A program made the position numbers and the translations under genes. 64,000 bases of DNA, taken from positions 14,387,840 to 14,451,839 of the forward strand of contig NC_087070.1 of the NCBI RefSeq assembly GCF_963678635.1. The letters are read 5' to 3'. This document shows, one piece after another, positions 12,390 to 22,951 of the stretch. Origin of the DNA: Symsagittifera roscoffensis (Eukaryota; Xenacoelomorpha; Acoela; Convolutidae). Below the pieces are notes generated by a model. The model was not told the DNA's origin, made no database searches, and saw nothing but the letters and a program-made list of their open reading frames with translations. Numbering within the stretch: position 1 is the first letter of the stretch; every line of letters starts with the position of its first letter.

Positions 12390-12494
12390 TAATTTTGCGA
12401 CCTCCGCGACTAATTTTTCGACCACTGCGACTAATTTTTGGACCACTGCAACTAATTTTTCGACCACTGCGACTAATTTTTCGACCGCCGCGAC
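12390..12494. repeat. 21-bp tandem repeat, ~5 copies
   Basis: The unit is about GACTAATTTTTCGACCACTGC with a few substitutions. The period is a multiple of three, so the plus strand gives an open 7-residue repeat (RPLRLIF), which is not taken as a gene. At 12529-12548 the unit reappears inverted (GAAAAATTAGTCGCG), so the region can fold back. The rest of 12495-13670 is AT-rich intron without recognised features. Confidence 0.85.
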
Positions 12495-13673
12495 CGAGAT
12501 ACCTTATTTCCAGAGTTTGTCCGCGATTTGAAAAATTAGTCGCGCGCGGACTTCGACCCGGGTTTGTTATATTCAGCCAAACCTCGGCGATCGAAACAAT
12601 AGTTCTCCTTTAATTTTTGTACCCCATTGAAGATACCGACTCCCTGGAAAAAAACACAAACACAACATGAATAGACCTACAACAGTCTATTCAAAATTAC
12701 TTTTGATGTTCTAAACTATTATAAACGTGTCAGCATGACAAGTGCAAACGAACAGACAGCAATTTGTTACCCGGAAGTTTCCGTATGAAAATTTTTTAAG
12801 CAATTATATGTTGTAATTTTACGAGGGAATGGGGTTGGGAAACTGGAAACGAGCTTTGGTGTAAAATGGCTGAACCCTAACTCTCAAAAAGAACATGTAA
12901 TTTGTCATATGCAAAATTAAAGACAAATAATATCACATGAATCAAAGTGTAAAATCGTGAAATGTAAAACTTGTGTCAAATTAACAGCCTAAGTCACTTG
13001 TTTTTTTCACATCTTGCTCAAAAAACAAAGCTGGTAGACAAAAATATTGTTTTTTAAGGTCGTACATGAAATTTTACAAACTTGAAATTTTGAGTCCAAA
13101 AACACTAATGGAGAGATTCTCTCAGCCTAAGCTTCGTTTGTCTGAGACCCGTTAAGGATTCTTGATCCTTCGACTATTTTGCAATTGTTTTCGGAAGCAG
13201 CTCCAGAAAAAGAAAAAGTAACACATTCCACCAGGTTCGGAATTTCAGAAGTTGGCAATTTGTTGGGTAAAAGTTAGATCTCAGCACTGAGGTTACCTTC
13301 GAATGCACACTATAAGGACAAAAGACTCTATTTATATGCTTTCTACAGTCAGAAACCGCTTCTGAAAAAAATGCTATTCTAATTGTTCGGGGAAACAAAA
13401 TAATGCAAACCTAAAAATTCAGAAATTAGCAATTATTATAAAATTGTGTTGCCATTTTTGGAAATGTTTCCGGTAAAACAAACCAGGTGCTTTTTAAGCG
13501 ATCACATAATTTTTATAATTAACCAATTTTCAGTTTTTTTGCGCTCGGTATTTGACAAAATCAACCAAAATTGGTGTCTATTGTCGCAAAAATAGGCTTT
13601 GTTTAGTGCTTGTTTTGCACAACGATGTACTTAAAAACTCTGCGACACGACTTTTCCTTTAATTCTTATTTTT

Positions 13674-14206
13674 GTTTCGACTTTCGATACGAAAGTGACG
13701 GAATATTTGTGCTCGGGGTGGGTTTTTTTTTCTTCAGACAAATTTCGACTTTTTAACTAGCCATTTTTGACAGTATTTCTTTATATCATTCAAAAGGTAT
13801 TGTTGTCCTGAGCTTAAATTTGAAAAGATATTTCACCTGTGATCATTTTTTGTAAATTTATGGGGGTTTAAAGATTGCCATTTTGGCCAATTTGGGACAA
13901 TTAACGCGCGATATATTTCGCGCTATTAACGCGTAAGCGGAGAGTTTATCCGTCTTAGAAATCGTTCCCAATTGATTTAACGAAGCTTATTTGCAATAAT
14001 TGTTTTGTTACAATGAGCAAAATCTGTTCTTTTAAACTTTATATGGCGTGTGGGGGGATGATTTCATAAAAAAAATTTCAAATTTTAGAAAAAAAAATTT
14101 CATTTTTTTAAATTATATTTAATTTTTTTTATGTTACTACTGCTCGATAAACCTGAAAAGGCAGTCGGAACATTCAGGGCTTTGTCCTGATACGAGCAAT
14201 CTTGTT
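13674..14206 (+). mobile_element. Family B element, copy 1
   Basis: It starts with TTCGACTTTCGATACGAAAG, which contains a perfect 7-bp-stem hairpin (ACTTTCG/CGAAAGT), and ends with AGTCGGAACATTCAGGGC plus a second hairpin and GAGCARTCTTGTT. GTTCCGACT at the start and AGTCGGAAC near the end of family copies are inverted partners. The middle holds a CpG-rich motif in an AT-rich context (TTAACGCGCGATATATTTCG, then CGCTATTAACGCG). No coding capacity. The small 3' hairpin and subterminal inverted repeats suggest a non-autonomous helentron-like element, but this is inference; a plain satellite monomer is the alternative. Confidence 0.6.
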
Positions 14207-14234
14207 AATTTTTGTGTCCCGTCAACTTTTTTTT

Positions 14235-14770
14235 GTTCCGACTTTCGATACGAAAGTAACGGAATATTTGTGCTCGGGGTGGGTTTTTTTTTTCTTCAGA
14301 CAAATTTCGACTTTTTAACTAGCCATTTTTGATAGTATTTTTTAATATCATTCAAACAGTATTGTTGTCCTGAGCTTAAATTTGAAAAGATATTTCACCT
14401 GTGGTTATTTTTCGTAAAGCTACGGGGGTTTAAAAATTGGCATGTTGGCCAATTTGGGACAATTAACGCGCGATACATTTCGCGCTATTAACGCGTAAGC
14501 GGAGAGTTAATCTGTATTAGAAATCGTTCCAAATTGGTTATAAGAAGCTTATTTGCCATAATTGGTTTGTTTCAGGGAACGAAATCTATCCTTTTGTACT
14601 TTAAATGGCGTGTCGGGGGATGATATTCAAAAAAAAAAATTCAAATTTCAAAAAAAAAAATTTTTCATTTTGTTTTGTTTTATTGAATTTTTTAATGTTG
14701 TTACTGCTTCATAAACCTTAAAAGACAGTCGGAACGTTCAGGGATTCGCCCTGATACGAGCAGTCTTGTC
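14235..14770 (+). mobile_element. Family B element, copy 2
   Basis: Head-to-tail partner of copy 1, start-to-start distance about 561 bp, with the same start hairpin (ACTTTCGATACGAAAGT), CpG-rich core and GATACGAGCAGTCTTGT end. The divergence between the two copies is spread along the length, so they are not a very recent duplication. Confidence 0.6.
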
Positions 14771-15933
14771 TAATTTTAGTTTCAAAGTAAGTATTAGGTT
14801 TGTTAGTCTTTTGAAACTGTCCTCTGTTTTTGATTGCTTTTGTTTTTCAATTTTTTTTCAAGTTTAATCAAATTTGATCTATTGAAGCTCTCAGTTTTAT
14901 GACAAAGGTTTTGTCGTTGTCTCCGAAAAACAGTTTGTATTATTTGAGACCCTGTGTAGACCTTCTTGTGGCGGTCCTGTATATGATCTACAATTGTTCT
15001 GGTTTAGCTAACTGCGCATCAAAAACACAAGTTTACTGGATTATTTCGCAATTTGCATCTGTTTACAGCTTTGCTTGCAAGAAACCGGCAATTTTTTTGT
15101 TTTTTTTTCATAACTTCAAAATAAATGGTGAGTGTGTTTGTAATTTAATCGTCCTGTTTGTTTGATTTCTTTTGTTTCGACCTTAGATTTGGTTTTCTTG
15201 AGCGCGTTCATTTTAATTAGTAACTTTTTACCTGACTTCATTTGGCGTTCCTGTATATTATCAGCAAATAGGGTGGTTTTGATAACTGCCGAATCATCGC
15301 TTTTTATAGGGTTTTTTTATGCTGGCAACTATTCTACAGTTTGACTATTTTTTCCTCAATCATAACCGTTCGACATGCAAATTTACAAGAGAGTTTTTTT
15401 TAAAACAAGTTCGCATATAATGGAACATGTGCTTTAAACTTTGGGAGAAATTGCGTATCCTATGTGATGCAAATGTTCAATCATCTAAAACTGCATGTTC
15501 TTCCATAATTTATCTATAATACCCACGAAAGTTTTTACGTACTTTACATGTTTGCTTATGTGAATTCATATGTGGAATTTCATATTTTTGTCCAGATAAA
15601 CTTGAGTGTTTAATTATATTCTGATGTAAATTCTATTTATGTCTATGTAACCCGCACTGGAGTTCCATTAAAAATAATCGATTATATAGTTATTTTATAG
15701 TCAGTTTCTATAAAATTACAAAAATAATCGGTTTTAATCTATCAAAAATGGAACATGTGATTATTTTCTGATGTAAAGTCCATTTATGTTTATGTAAGTT
15801 CACACTTTCGCTCATTTGGCTTTCGCTCATATGATTTTACAATTGAATGGATATTCACATATGTGACAATAGATGAATAGGCATGTAAAATCACATGAGC
15901 ACTCATGCAAATCTTGGCAAAATGCAAAAGCAA
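14771..15933. other. AT-rich intron sequence, no gene recognised
   Basis: Two plus-strand open frames (14899-15165 and 15162-15344) encode hydrophobic low-complexity peptides that resemble nothing known, and I treat them as chance. At about 15650 an isolated CCCGCACTGGAGTTCCATTA matches the terminal sequence of family F and is probably a truncated copy. Short ATTATAATCGAT-type stretches follow. Confidence 0.35.
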
Positions 15934-16913
15934 CCCGCACCGGAGTTTCACGGGTAATAATCGATTATAATGGATTTTCGTTCACTAAAATGTTGTCTAT
16001 ATAATCGATTATCATGTCAAATTTAGACCACGTAGTCAATTTTTACTCGATTATAATCGATTATTTTGGAAAAACTTAAATCCATTATAATCCATTAAAA
16101 TCGATTATAATCCGTTTTTAATTTCAATATAATGGATTATTTTTTGTACATAAAATCCAAGAAAACTTTGTAAATTTTGTAAATAATGATTCCAATTTTT
16201 GCAACTTTCTGCAAAACTCGAACGAGCACGTTCATCCAGGGGCGGCCAATATACCCAGAAACAGCATTTGTGACCAGCTCCTCATGTCAACCCCTATCCC
16301 CGCACCAATGTATCCCCCCAGCGTACCCACCCCCCCACGTACCCCCAACCACGACGTACCCCCCTCGCGTACCCCCATCTCCCCACGTACCCCCCAACCA
16401 CGACGGACCCCCCCCCCCTTCCTCTCTCTCTCTAGTTAGGGGACATCTAACTGTAGTACGGGTAAGTAAGCGTGCGGGGGGGGGGGGGGGTAGTTGGTGT
16501 AACTTTTTGTTAATTCTTTAGGTAACTTATTGTTCTATAGGTAACTTTTTGTAATTTTTCAAGACTCGATTGAAAATAGGAAAAAAAATGAAATTAAGCG
16601 AGAGAACAAAATAACTACCTTAAGTATAACAAAATTATGAAAAAATGAAAACAACCCACAAAAAGATTTGAATAAATAGATTATAATCCATTATAATCGA
16701 TTAAAATTGACTAATTTTCTTTTGATAAATTTTTCCTAAAAATAATCGATTATAATCGATTATAATCGATGGTATTGGGTTTTTATTGCTTAAAAAATAT
16801 TATCATTATAATCCATTTTCAATCGATTATAATCGATTATTTTTGTTAATTTGTAGAGACTGACAATGAAAATCCAATATAATTGATTACTATCCATGAA
16901 ATTTCAGTGCGGG
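15934..16913. mobile_element. Family F TIR element with C-rich minisatellite core
   Basis: The ends are inverted repeats: CCCGCACCGGAGTTTCACGG on the left, and on the right the complement of CCCGCACTGAAATTTCATGG. Inside are many copies of TTATAATCGATTATAATCGA-type sequence at both ends. A core at about 16300-16500 has repeated CGTACCCCC and AACCACGACG motifs followed by a run of 14 G. Two more copies lie at 49420-50181 and 51545-52306 in the opposite internal orientation. There is no coding capacity, so it is MITE-like. The target-site duplication is uncertain (AAGCA is possible). Confidence 0.65.
16300..16490. repeat. C-rich minisatellite followed by poly-G
   Basis: Short irregular tandem of CGTACCCCC / CCAACCACGACG, then (CT)n and a (G)14 tract. 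The strand asymmetry is strong, with runs of C on one side and G on the other, so both i-motif/G-quadruplex and hairpin folding are plausible. Confidence 0.7.
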
Positions 16914-17289
16914 AAGCATGTGGTTTCACATGAGCTAGAATGTAATATCATAAATATAAACAAACATGTAAATTAGGTACAAATTTTAGCGGGGATGCCA
17001 AATAAATTAGGAAAAAAAACTTTAAATGATTGAACACGTGGATCACATGTGCCACGCAATTTATCCCGTCGTTCATTTTTAGTGTTAAGTGTAGAAGCAC
17101 TTTGTCTTCTGATAATTAGTGCTTGCATTCAGCAGTTTCTTCTCTGCCACAGAATCCTTTCAAAAAAGAATGCGCGGAATGTACGAATATTGAAGCTGTT
17201 AATGAATCTCCTTTTAACAATCGGTGCAATCAAGGGTCCATCTACCATTTTCTCGACGAGGGGGGACGGGTTAGGTTTGAAAAACTTTG

Positions 17290-18705
17290 GGGTCTTATGC
17301 ACTAAACGGCCCAATTTCCTTATTTCTACATATCTTGAACTGAAATTATTGTGGATGAATTTGATTGGCTAATTAGCCAATCAAGTTCCATCGACATTTT
17401 CGGCCATTTCAATTGAATTTTCAAGCAGATAAAATTATAACCCGAAATGATAACGATAAAAAAATTGAATTTTGTTTTGTCAAGCCATTTTACTGAATTT
17501 TGCTTGTCTGGGCAAGGTTTCACAAGTGACTCAAAATTAATTTGATAATTTGGCTCAAATTTCTACCTTATCGGCAATGTCGGCTAATATTTTTATCTGC
17601 TAGAAAAGTTGATCGGAATGCCTGACTGTAAGCCCGGGATGACCAAAAATACTAGTCATACAATTTCCATATATGGAAAAATGCTAGTCATACACTTTCC
17701 ATACAATTCCATACGTACAGAAAATTGCATGAAAGGTCTATGATTAGTTTTTTTTTTCATATATGGAAATTGTATGACTAGCATTTTTCCATAAACCAAA
17801 AATTTTGAATTTTTACATTTTAATTTCTCAAAATTTTTTGGTTGTGTTCGTAATCGAACACAAATGACATAAACCTTGATTACTCAAACGTAGTAACCAA
17901 AGGTTTGGCCGTCTCGCATTAAAAAGGCATTGGAAACAGCCAGAAAGAGTAGTTTTGAGCGTTTTTGAAAAAAATTATGAAGAGAAAAGGAAAAAAAATC
18001 AATATTAGTATATCCAGGACTACGTTAAACACACAAAAAATTAAATTTTGCATGCAAAATTTTTTTTTCAAAAAATGTTTGTTTGAATACGAAAATCAGT
18101 TTGCGATTGAAAAAAAAACACAAAAAAATTTTTGGGGGCAATTTCAAAAATACTTTGAAAATTTTTGTCGTCGCCATCAAAAAAATGCTAGTCATACAAT
18201 TTCCATATATGGAAATTGTAGGACTAGTGTTTTTTTTCAGAAAACAAAAATAAAAAAAGTCAAAGTTTTCAATTGTAGCAGCCCAAAAAACGCTTAAATG
18301 TTTTGCCAGCAGTTGAATTGATTGTTAAAAGCTTTTTTCACAATTGTGTTCTAAAATGCTAATCATACAATTTCTATATATGGAAATTGTATGATTAGCC
18401 TTTTTTTTCAGACCATTTTTTTCCCTTTTTTTAAAGAAGAGATACCAATTTCGATACCAAAACAACTATAAAATACCTTTGAAAATCGATTAAACTCATT
18501 TTGCGAAAATGTATGAAATTTGTATGACTAGCATTTTTGCATAGACTAAGTGTATGAAATTGTATGATTAGCATTTTCGGTCTATGGAGGTCAACCCGGG
18601 TAACTTGAATTTGATTGACTAAAATTACCCAATCAAATTTGATCGAATAATTTCCAGCTTACGCTGTAGAAAAATTGATTTTGGGCCGTTTAGTGCATAA
18701 GACCC
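17290..18705. mobile_element. Element E: long-TIR DNA element carrying a nested family C element
   Basis: The termini share a perfect 25-bp inverted repeat beginning GGGTCTTATGCACTAAACGG. Weaker inverted similarity continues about 80 bp inward (TTTCTACA..., GAAATTATT..., TTTGATTGG). Without the inserted C element (17633-18600) it would be about 450 bp. No transposase is seen, so it is a MITE-like derivative of unknown superfamily. CTTTG occurs just outside both ends but is offset by 3 bp on the right, so it is not a clean target duplication. Confidence 0.7.
17633..18600. mobile_element. Family C element nested in E
   Basis: It starts CCCGGGATGACC and ends GGTCAACCCGGG, with TA next to the right end and TAAG at the left. 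The body is built of near-palindromic modules such as CATACAATTTCCATATATGG followed by its complement, seen at about 17660-17710, 17755-17795, 18186-18230 and 18355-18402. No transposase. The TIR and TA preference are of the Tc1/mariner type, by inference. Confidence 0.7.
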
Positions 18706-19006
18706 AATCTTTGCAACATTTTGTCAACCTTTTTTAGGCCTACCAAATTGTTTTTGAACGCTCCCAGACACTATAAAGATCCTATTTTGACAAAAAAAAT
18801 TGTGAAAGTTAGGACCAAAAGTCGGTTTTTCATTCGGCGCGCGCTCCCTTTCAAAATTAGTATCTGGAAAAATAAGGGGGTTAGTCGGCCGAAAAGGATG
18901 TCATCAAATAATATCAAATGGAGCAACGTCTGGCTGGCGAGAGAGTCGAATCCCTGAACAAAAAGACGTCCAACACTCCACGCCCCAAACCCAGTATGGA
19001 AAGTTT

Positions 19007-19095
19007 GGAGCTTGCAAAGTTAGGAGCTTGCAAAGTTAGGAGCTTGGAAAGTTCGGAGCTTGGAAAGTTCGGAGCTTGGAAAGTTCGGAGCTTGA
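19007..19095. repeat. 16-bp tandem repeat, ~5.6 copies
   Basis: The unit is GGAGCTTGCAAAGTTA, changing to GGAGCTTGGAAAGTTC in the last copies. It lies in the intron about 145 bp downstream (in transcript sense) of the S2-S3 exon donor. Confidence 0.9.
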
Positions 19096-19182
19096 ACATC
19101 ATGCAAGATCGTTCAAGGTATATCAAAGTTAGCCATGATATTTTCGAATTCGGATATAAATTGAGGGGGGTGGGGGTGGTGG

Positions 19183-19230
19183 GAATGAAATGAGGAGTGA
19201 AATGAGGAATGAAATGAGGAATGAAATGAG
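19183..19230. repeat. 12-bp tandem repeat directly beside a 5' splice site
   Basis: Four copies of GAATGAAATGAG (one GAGTGAAATGAG) end 9 bp from the donor GTACGT at 19239-19234. In the transcript it reads as a pyrimidine-rich CTCATTTCATTC repeat right after the exon. Confidence 0.9.
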
Positions 19231-19239
19231 GCGACGTAC

Positions 19240-19421
19240 ATCTGTGACTAGGAAGTAGTAGACTACGAGTGTGAGTGTGATGACAGCGAAGAAGGCGAAC
19301 TCGTACCAGTTGGATACCCTGCTCCAGTAGAGGGATTTGAGCAGCACCAGTGGCACCACTTCCAGCACCATCCCCCCCAAGCACAATGCAACCACACTCA
19401 AGTACAGCCCCGTGCGCACGT
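19240..19421 (-). CDS. TRPA: TRPA-like channel exon: S2 and S3
   Basis: The exon is 182 nt, entering in phase 1 after GTTTAG (19427-19422) and ending GAT before GTACGT (19239 downwards), phase 0. It encodes VRTGLYLSVVALCLGGMV as a hydrophobic S2. A short amphipathic linker with LLKSLYWSRVSNWYEF follows, then S3, FFAVITLTLVVYYFLVTD. The order and spacing match TRPA S2-S3 (the LLEW-type motif there corresponds to SNWYEF). It joins in phase to the S4 exon, giving ...FLVTD-AEFGEH.... The preceding S1 exon, which must end in phase 1, was not found. The ankyrin exon does end in phase 1, but a direct join would leave out S1. Confidence 0.8.
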
Positions 19422-20733
19422 CTAAACACAACAACTGTAACTACATCATCAACTTACTTTTTCAATCTTGTGTGCAAACGAAGCTGCTGGTCTACCAAAG
19501 CATGTCTTTCGCTTCAAAATGATTCAATTTCATTCATTTTTATCCAACTTTTGTGTATGTCTATTTAATGGAACTTGTTTTCTTCTCAGGAAGCTAACTA
19601 CTCCTTCACGCGGAACAATGTCTGAAACTAGGAACTGAAGGGGAACATAGAAACGGGCTCTACTGAGCTGAACTGAAATGAATTGAATGCATATATACAG
19701 TCGCGGATTTAGGGGGGGGGGGTTGACGCCTTTTCCCTCAGGGATTCGACCGCCCCTTTGTACTGTTTAGAGAGATCCATTTTTGGTGACCGACCCTAAA
19801 ATTTTTCTAAAGGCGCTTTTGGCGCCATTATACCAAGGTTGACAAAAATGCTTATCATACTATTTCATATTATGAAAAAAATGCTTATCATACTAATTCA
19901 TACTATTTCATAGACCAAAAAAAATACTGTGAAAATAGCATGATTGTGCTCCTTCGACTGTATCTCGCCCGTCAATCAATAGCCGATCGCAACAACAATT
20001 CCAATAATAAAAATGAATTAAGAAATGAATATAACCAGATACAGAGTAGCCTATAACTGGCTGAAATATAAATTAACCGTTCAATTAAGGAAAATGGTCT
20101 GTGATTCTTATTAACCAACTAACTGCCTCCAACGGTTTATCAATACTCCACTCTTTACTATCTTTCCCTCTGAACTACACTTTATCCCCGAAAGTACCTA
20201 GAAAAATCACCTCACCCGATAAATTAACAAATCTCACGAAGTTGTTTCTTTAAGGCTTTTGTAACTTTTTCTAATCGACTTACTTAGTCTTCGTCAACTT
20301 TCGTTCTCACCTTACTTTGAGAATCAAGCGACTACCTAAGCTTGCAGCCCAAATTGTTCTGACGCTTAAAATTCGTCCCGAAACATCCGCGTCTTATGTC
20401 TATTTACTCCTAGTTTTAGTTAGAGATTCGACATTCCGTATAAGTCCTAACATTTACTTAAATACCTCTTACGCAGCGTTCAAGTTCTTAATTCCAGCAT
20501 GATCACATTCCGTTGAATGCCAAATTCAAAATGTCAATCAGTACTATGCTAAACAAATAACAAGTGCAACTTCAACTTAATTCAAGCTATGTTTACATAT
20601 CAAAATGCCCAAGGACTATTTAGTTTTCCCGTATTTTTCCCTTCTCCCATGAATAGGATACAACCCCAGTGAACTTAATTTCCCGTTCATCATAATCCAA
20701 AAATTCCCATACATAACCTATTCAAGTTTCAAG
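19422..20733. other. Intron with a family C fragment; otherwise nothing recognised
   Basis: Start of the ~20-kb intron upstream of the S2-S3 exon. At about 19842-19920, TTGACAAAAATGCTTATCAT and further ATGCTTATCATACT copies form a short, damaged family C fragment. A run of 10-11 G lies near 19710. The remainder (19930-20733) is AT-rich without recognised coding sequence, and I looked for but did not find an S1 exon here. Confidence 0.4.
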
Positions 20734-22400
20734 CTAACCGACCTTCGGGGTAAGCCGTTCCCTTAACTGGGGTCCAATCGAGCCAATAAAACATTCCCCA
20801 GAAGCCAATGGATCATTCTGTACAATCCTAACATTTAGATTAATCAATTCCCCTATTTCCTCGTTTATATTGCCAAAATGATATGTTACTACTTTTCTGT
20901 GCCATTGAAGCATTTCTATTTGTAGTGCATTCACCAAGTCAAATTGAGCCCAATGTCTGCTCAGCTCATTNNNNNNNNNNNNNNNNNNNNNNNNNNNNNN
21001 NNNNNNNNNNNNNNNNNNNNNNNNNNNNNNNNNNNNNNNNNNNNNNNNNNNNNNNNNNNNNNNNNNNNNNNNNNNNNNNNNNNNNNNNNNNNNNNNNNNN
21101 NNNNNNNNNNNNNNNNNNNNNNNNNNNNNNNNNNNNNNNNNNNNNNNNNNNNNNNNNNNNNNNNNNNNNNAATCGGATTTATCCAAAATTGAACCAATCG
21201 AATTGCATAACTGTTTTTGATTGTCAGAAATATAAATTGCTCTTTTAGTTTTATTGATGTTGCCATTACGAATTCTTTGTCATGATTTGATTGGGATAAG
21301 GACTTCCTTGATGGAATTCTTGAGATTAAGTTGGTGAATCCCATATCTTTTCCTGTCAAGTGTTAATTGAAAAATTAACTATTAGCAAACGATCGACATA
21401 TCTAACTAATCTACTGTGGTATGAACTTTTCCTGTGGTTTGTTGAAAGGGCGGAAAATAGGGCTTTAGTTTCTAAAAAAATAAAAATCTGATTCATAAAG
21501 ATAATCATAATGTTCCACCGCCAAAACAACCCCTAAAACTTCCATTACATTGTGGAAAACTTAGATTCATATGGTTTTAAAAATCTTGGAGCAAAAGAAG
21601 CTATCTGCCAAATTCTCCTGTTGCGTTGCTCTAAAGATGCCCCTAATCTGTTATGTGATGCGTCTGTCGTCATTCTGGTACTACGTTGTATATCAAAATG
21701 AGTATTTTCTGCCAAGCTTACGGTTTCTTGTTTAGTTCTATCGAATGCTTTTGTTTGGTCTTCCTTCCAATGAAAAATTATTTTTTTTTGTTTTTTGTCT
21801 AGCAAAGGACGTGATGGGCTTTCCAAGGATGGTTAGATTCGGCCGAATATATTGTATTGGTTCGTGGACCCGAAAAACTATCTTAATTCCTTCAGTTTTT
21901 TGGGCTTTGCTAAACCTTTGACTGCTACTGTTTTATCAATCAACGGACAATTTAAAGACCTGGAAGTTTTAAATCAAACCTTTGAATGTTGAAATTCTTA
22001 TCATCTAAAATCAATAAAATCACTAAAGTGTGTTTTTGTGTTCAAAGCAGCTTCTTTTGAATGTTATTAAAATGTCATCTAAATAATATTTTGTAATTGA
22101 AATTGTTCCCAACGTTGAATACATGACTCTTTGAAATTCTTTAATTATATCGCCAACTCCGGAAAAACTATTTAAAAACTGATACGGGCCGGTAATATCG
22201 CCACGTACAATTCTAAAATTACACTGGTTACAGGTAAAATCGTCCCAAGATAGCTGACTGTATGCGTTTTTGAATCTAAATTAGTGAACCATACTTCTCC
22301 AACGGAATTATTTGAAAGTTGTGCCACTAAGTTATCTACACTTTCGTGAATATTCGGCCTTTCAAATATGACATTTTCCCAAAATTGTTTGAAGAAGGTT
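20734..22400 (-). pseudogene. Decayed Ty3/gypsy-type retrotransposon pol remnant
   Basis: Minus-strand fragments appear in the order of a gypsy pol. A reverse-transcriptase core has an LDSKT-like start and the catalytic YLDDIL box at about 22084-22067. A connection/RNase H part (21826-21545) carries TTDASHNRLGASLEQ and FLKPYESKFST. At about 21359 there is GKDMGFTNLISRIPS, like the GK..ADALSR.P motif after RNase H. Stops and frame changes separate the pieces, and a 200-base N gap (20971-21170) interrupts the 3' part. No integrase or LTR could be recognised. The element sits in the sense orientation within the channel's long intron and is surely inactive. The piece at 20970-20734 has no family match I can name. 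Confidence 0.75.
20971..21170. other. Assembly gap (200 N)
   Basis: Exactly 200 undetermined bases, typical of a scaffolding placeholder. Open frames crossing it are meaningless and the true distance is unknown. Confidence 0.99.
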
Positions 22401-22426
22401 TGAAGACTTTCTTAATCTTGTAAATT

Positions 22427-22738
22427 TCAGTCCGAATATCCTTTTTCTTTGTTTCCGAGGGCTAAATAGAGGATTGCGCAAAGATTCTGCTCGGCTTCGT
22501 CGCTTCTCCTTCCATTAACTTGTTTCGTTTCTAACTTGATCGATGTCGTTTCTTCGTCGACATATTGGTTTTGTTCTTTGTTATTCCTCGCAAGTCTCGC
22601 TGTTTTCTGGTTTCCCGATTCATTCTTCGTCGGATTCTCGAGTACTAATGGTTGTGGGTGGTGTATTGTGGATTGAGTAGGTTTTCGATATCTACGTATT
22701 CCTTCGCAGTAATAGCTAAATGAAAAAGGTCGCTCCAC
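22427..22738 (-). pseudogene. Possible upstream part of the retrotransposon (unassigned)
   Basis: A 103-codon minus-strand open frame just upstream of the reverse-transcriptase remnant. It is rich in N, Q, K, E and R (LENPTKNESGNQKTARLARN), as gag or linker regions often are, but shows no zinc knuckle or protease motif. Its position suggests it is gag-pol derived; this is inference only. Confidence 0.25.
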
Positions 22739-22856
22739 TCTTCGGAATTGGTGGATCCACCAATCCCGAAGAGTGGAGGGATCCAGGGATTGGTGGATTG
22801 GTGGATACAGGGATTGGCGGATTGGTGGATCCAGGGATTGGTAGATCCACCGTATG
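22736..22856. repeat. Palindrome plus GGATTGGTGGATCCA-type tandem
   Basis: 22736-22773 is a near-perfect 38-bp palindrome centred on GGATCC (ACTCTTCGG...CCGAAGAGT arms). It is followed by irregular tandem copies of GGGATTGGTGGATCCA to about 22850, ending with a further GATCCACC. The DNA can fold as hairpins. Confidence 0.85.
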
Positions 22857-22951
22857 GTTTTGCCAAATTGAAGGTATTCCCCTCACGTTAGATTCGTTGT
22901 TTGACTGTGCCATGATAAAATGTTACTTTGTTACAGCTAATTCTACTTATA

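Noticed and set aside
16186-16521. 111-codon proline-rich plus-strand ORF
   Set aside because: Encoded by the C-rich minisatellite inside family F; no start context or homologue recognised.
18935-18960. tRNA-like B-box word (GAGTCGAATCCC)
   Set aside because: No matching A-box or cloverleaf around it.
18914-19429. 171-codon minus-strand ORF overlapping the S2-S3 exon
   Set aside because: It is in a different frame from the channel exon and reads through the donor and the 12- and 16-bp tandems; only 19421-19240 in the S2-S3 frame is supported.
20734-21359. ORFs spanning the N gap
   Set aside because: The frames run through 200 undetermined bases, so continuity is artificial.
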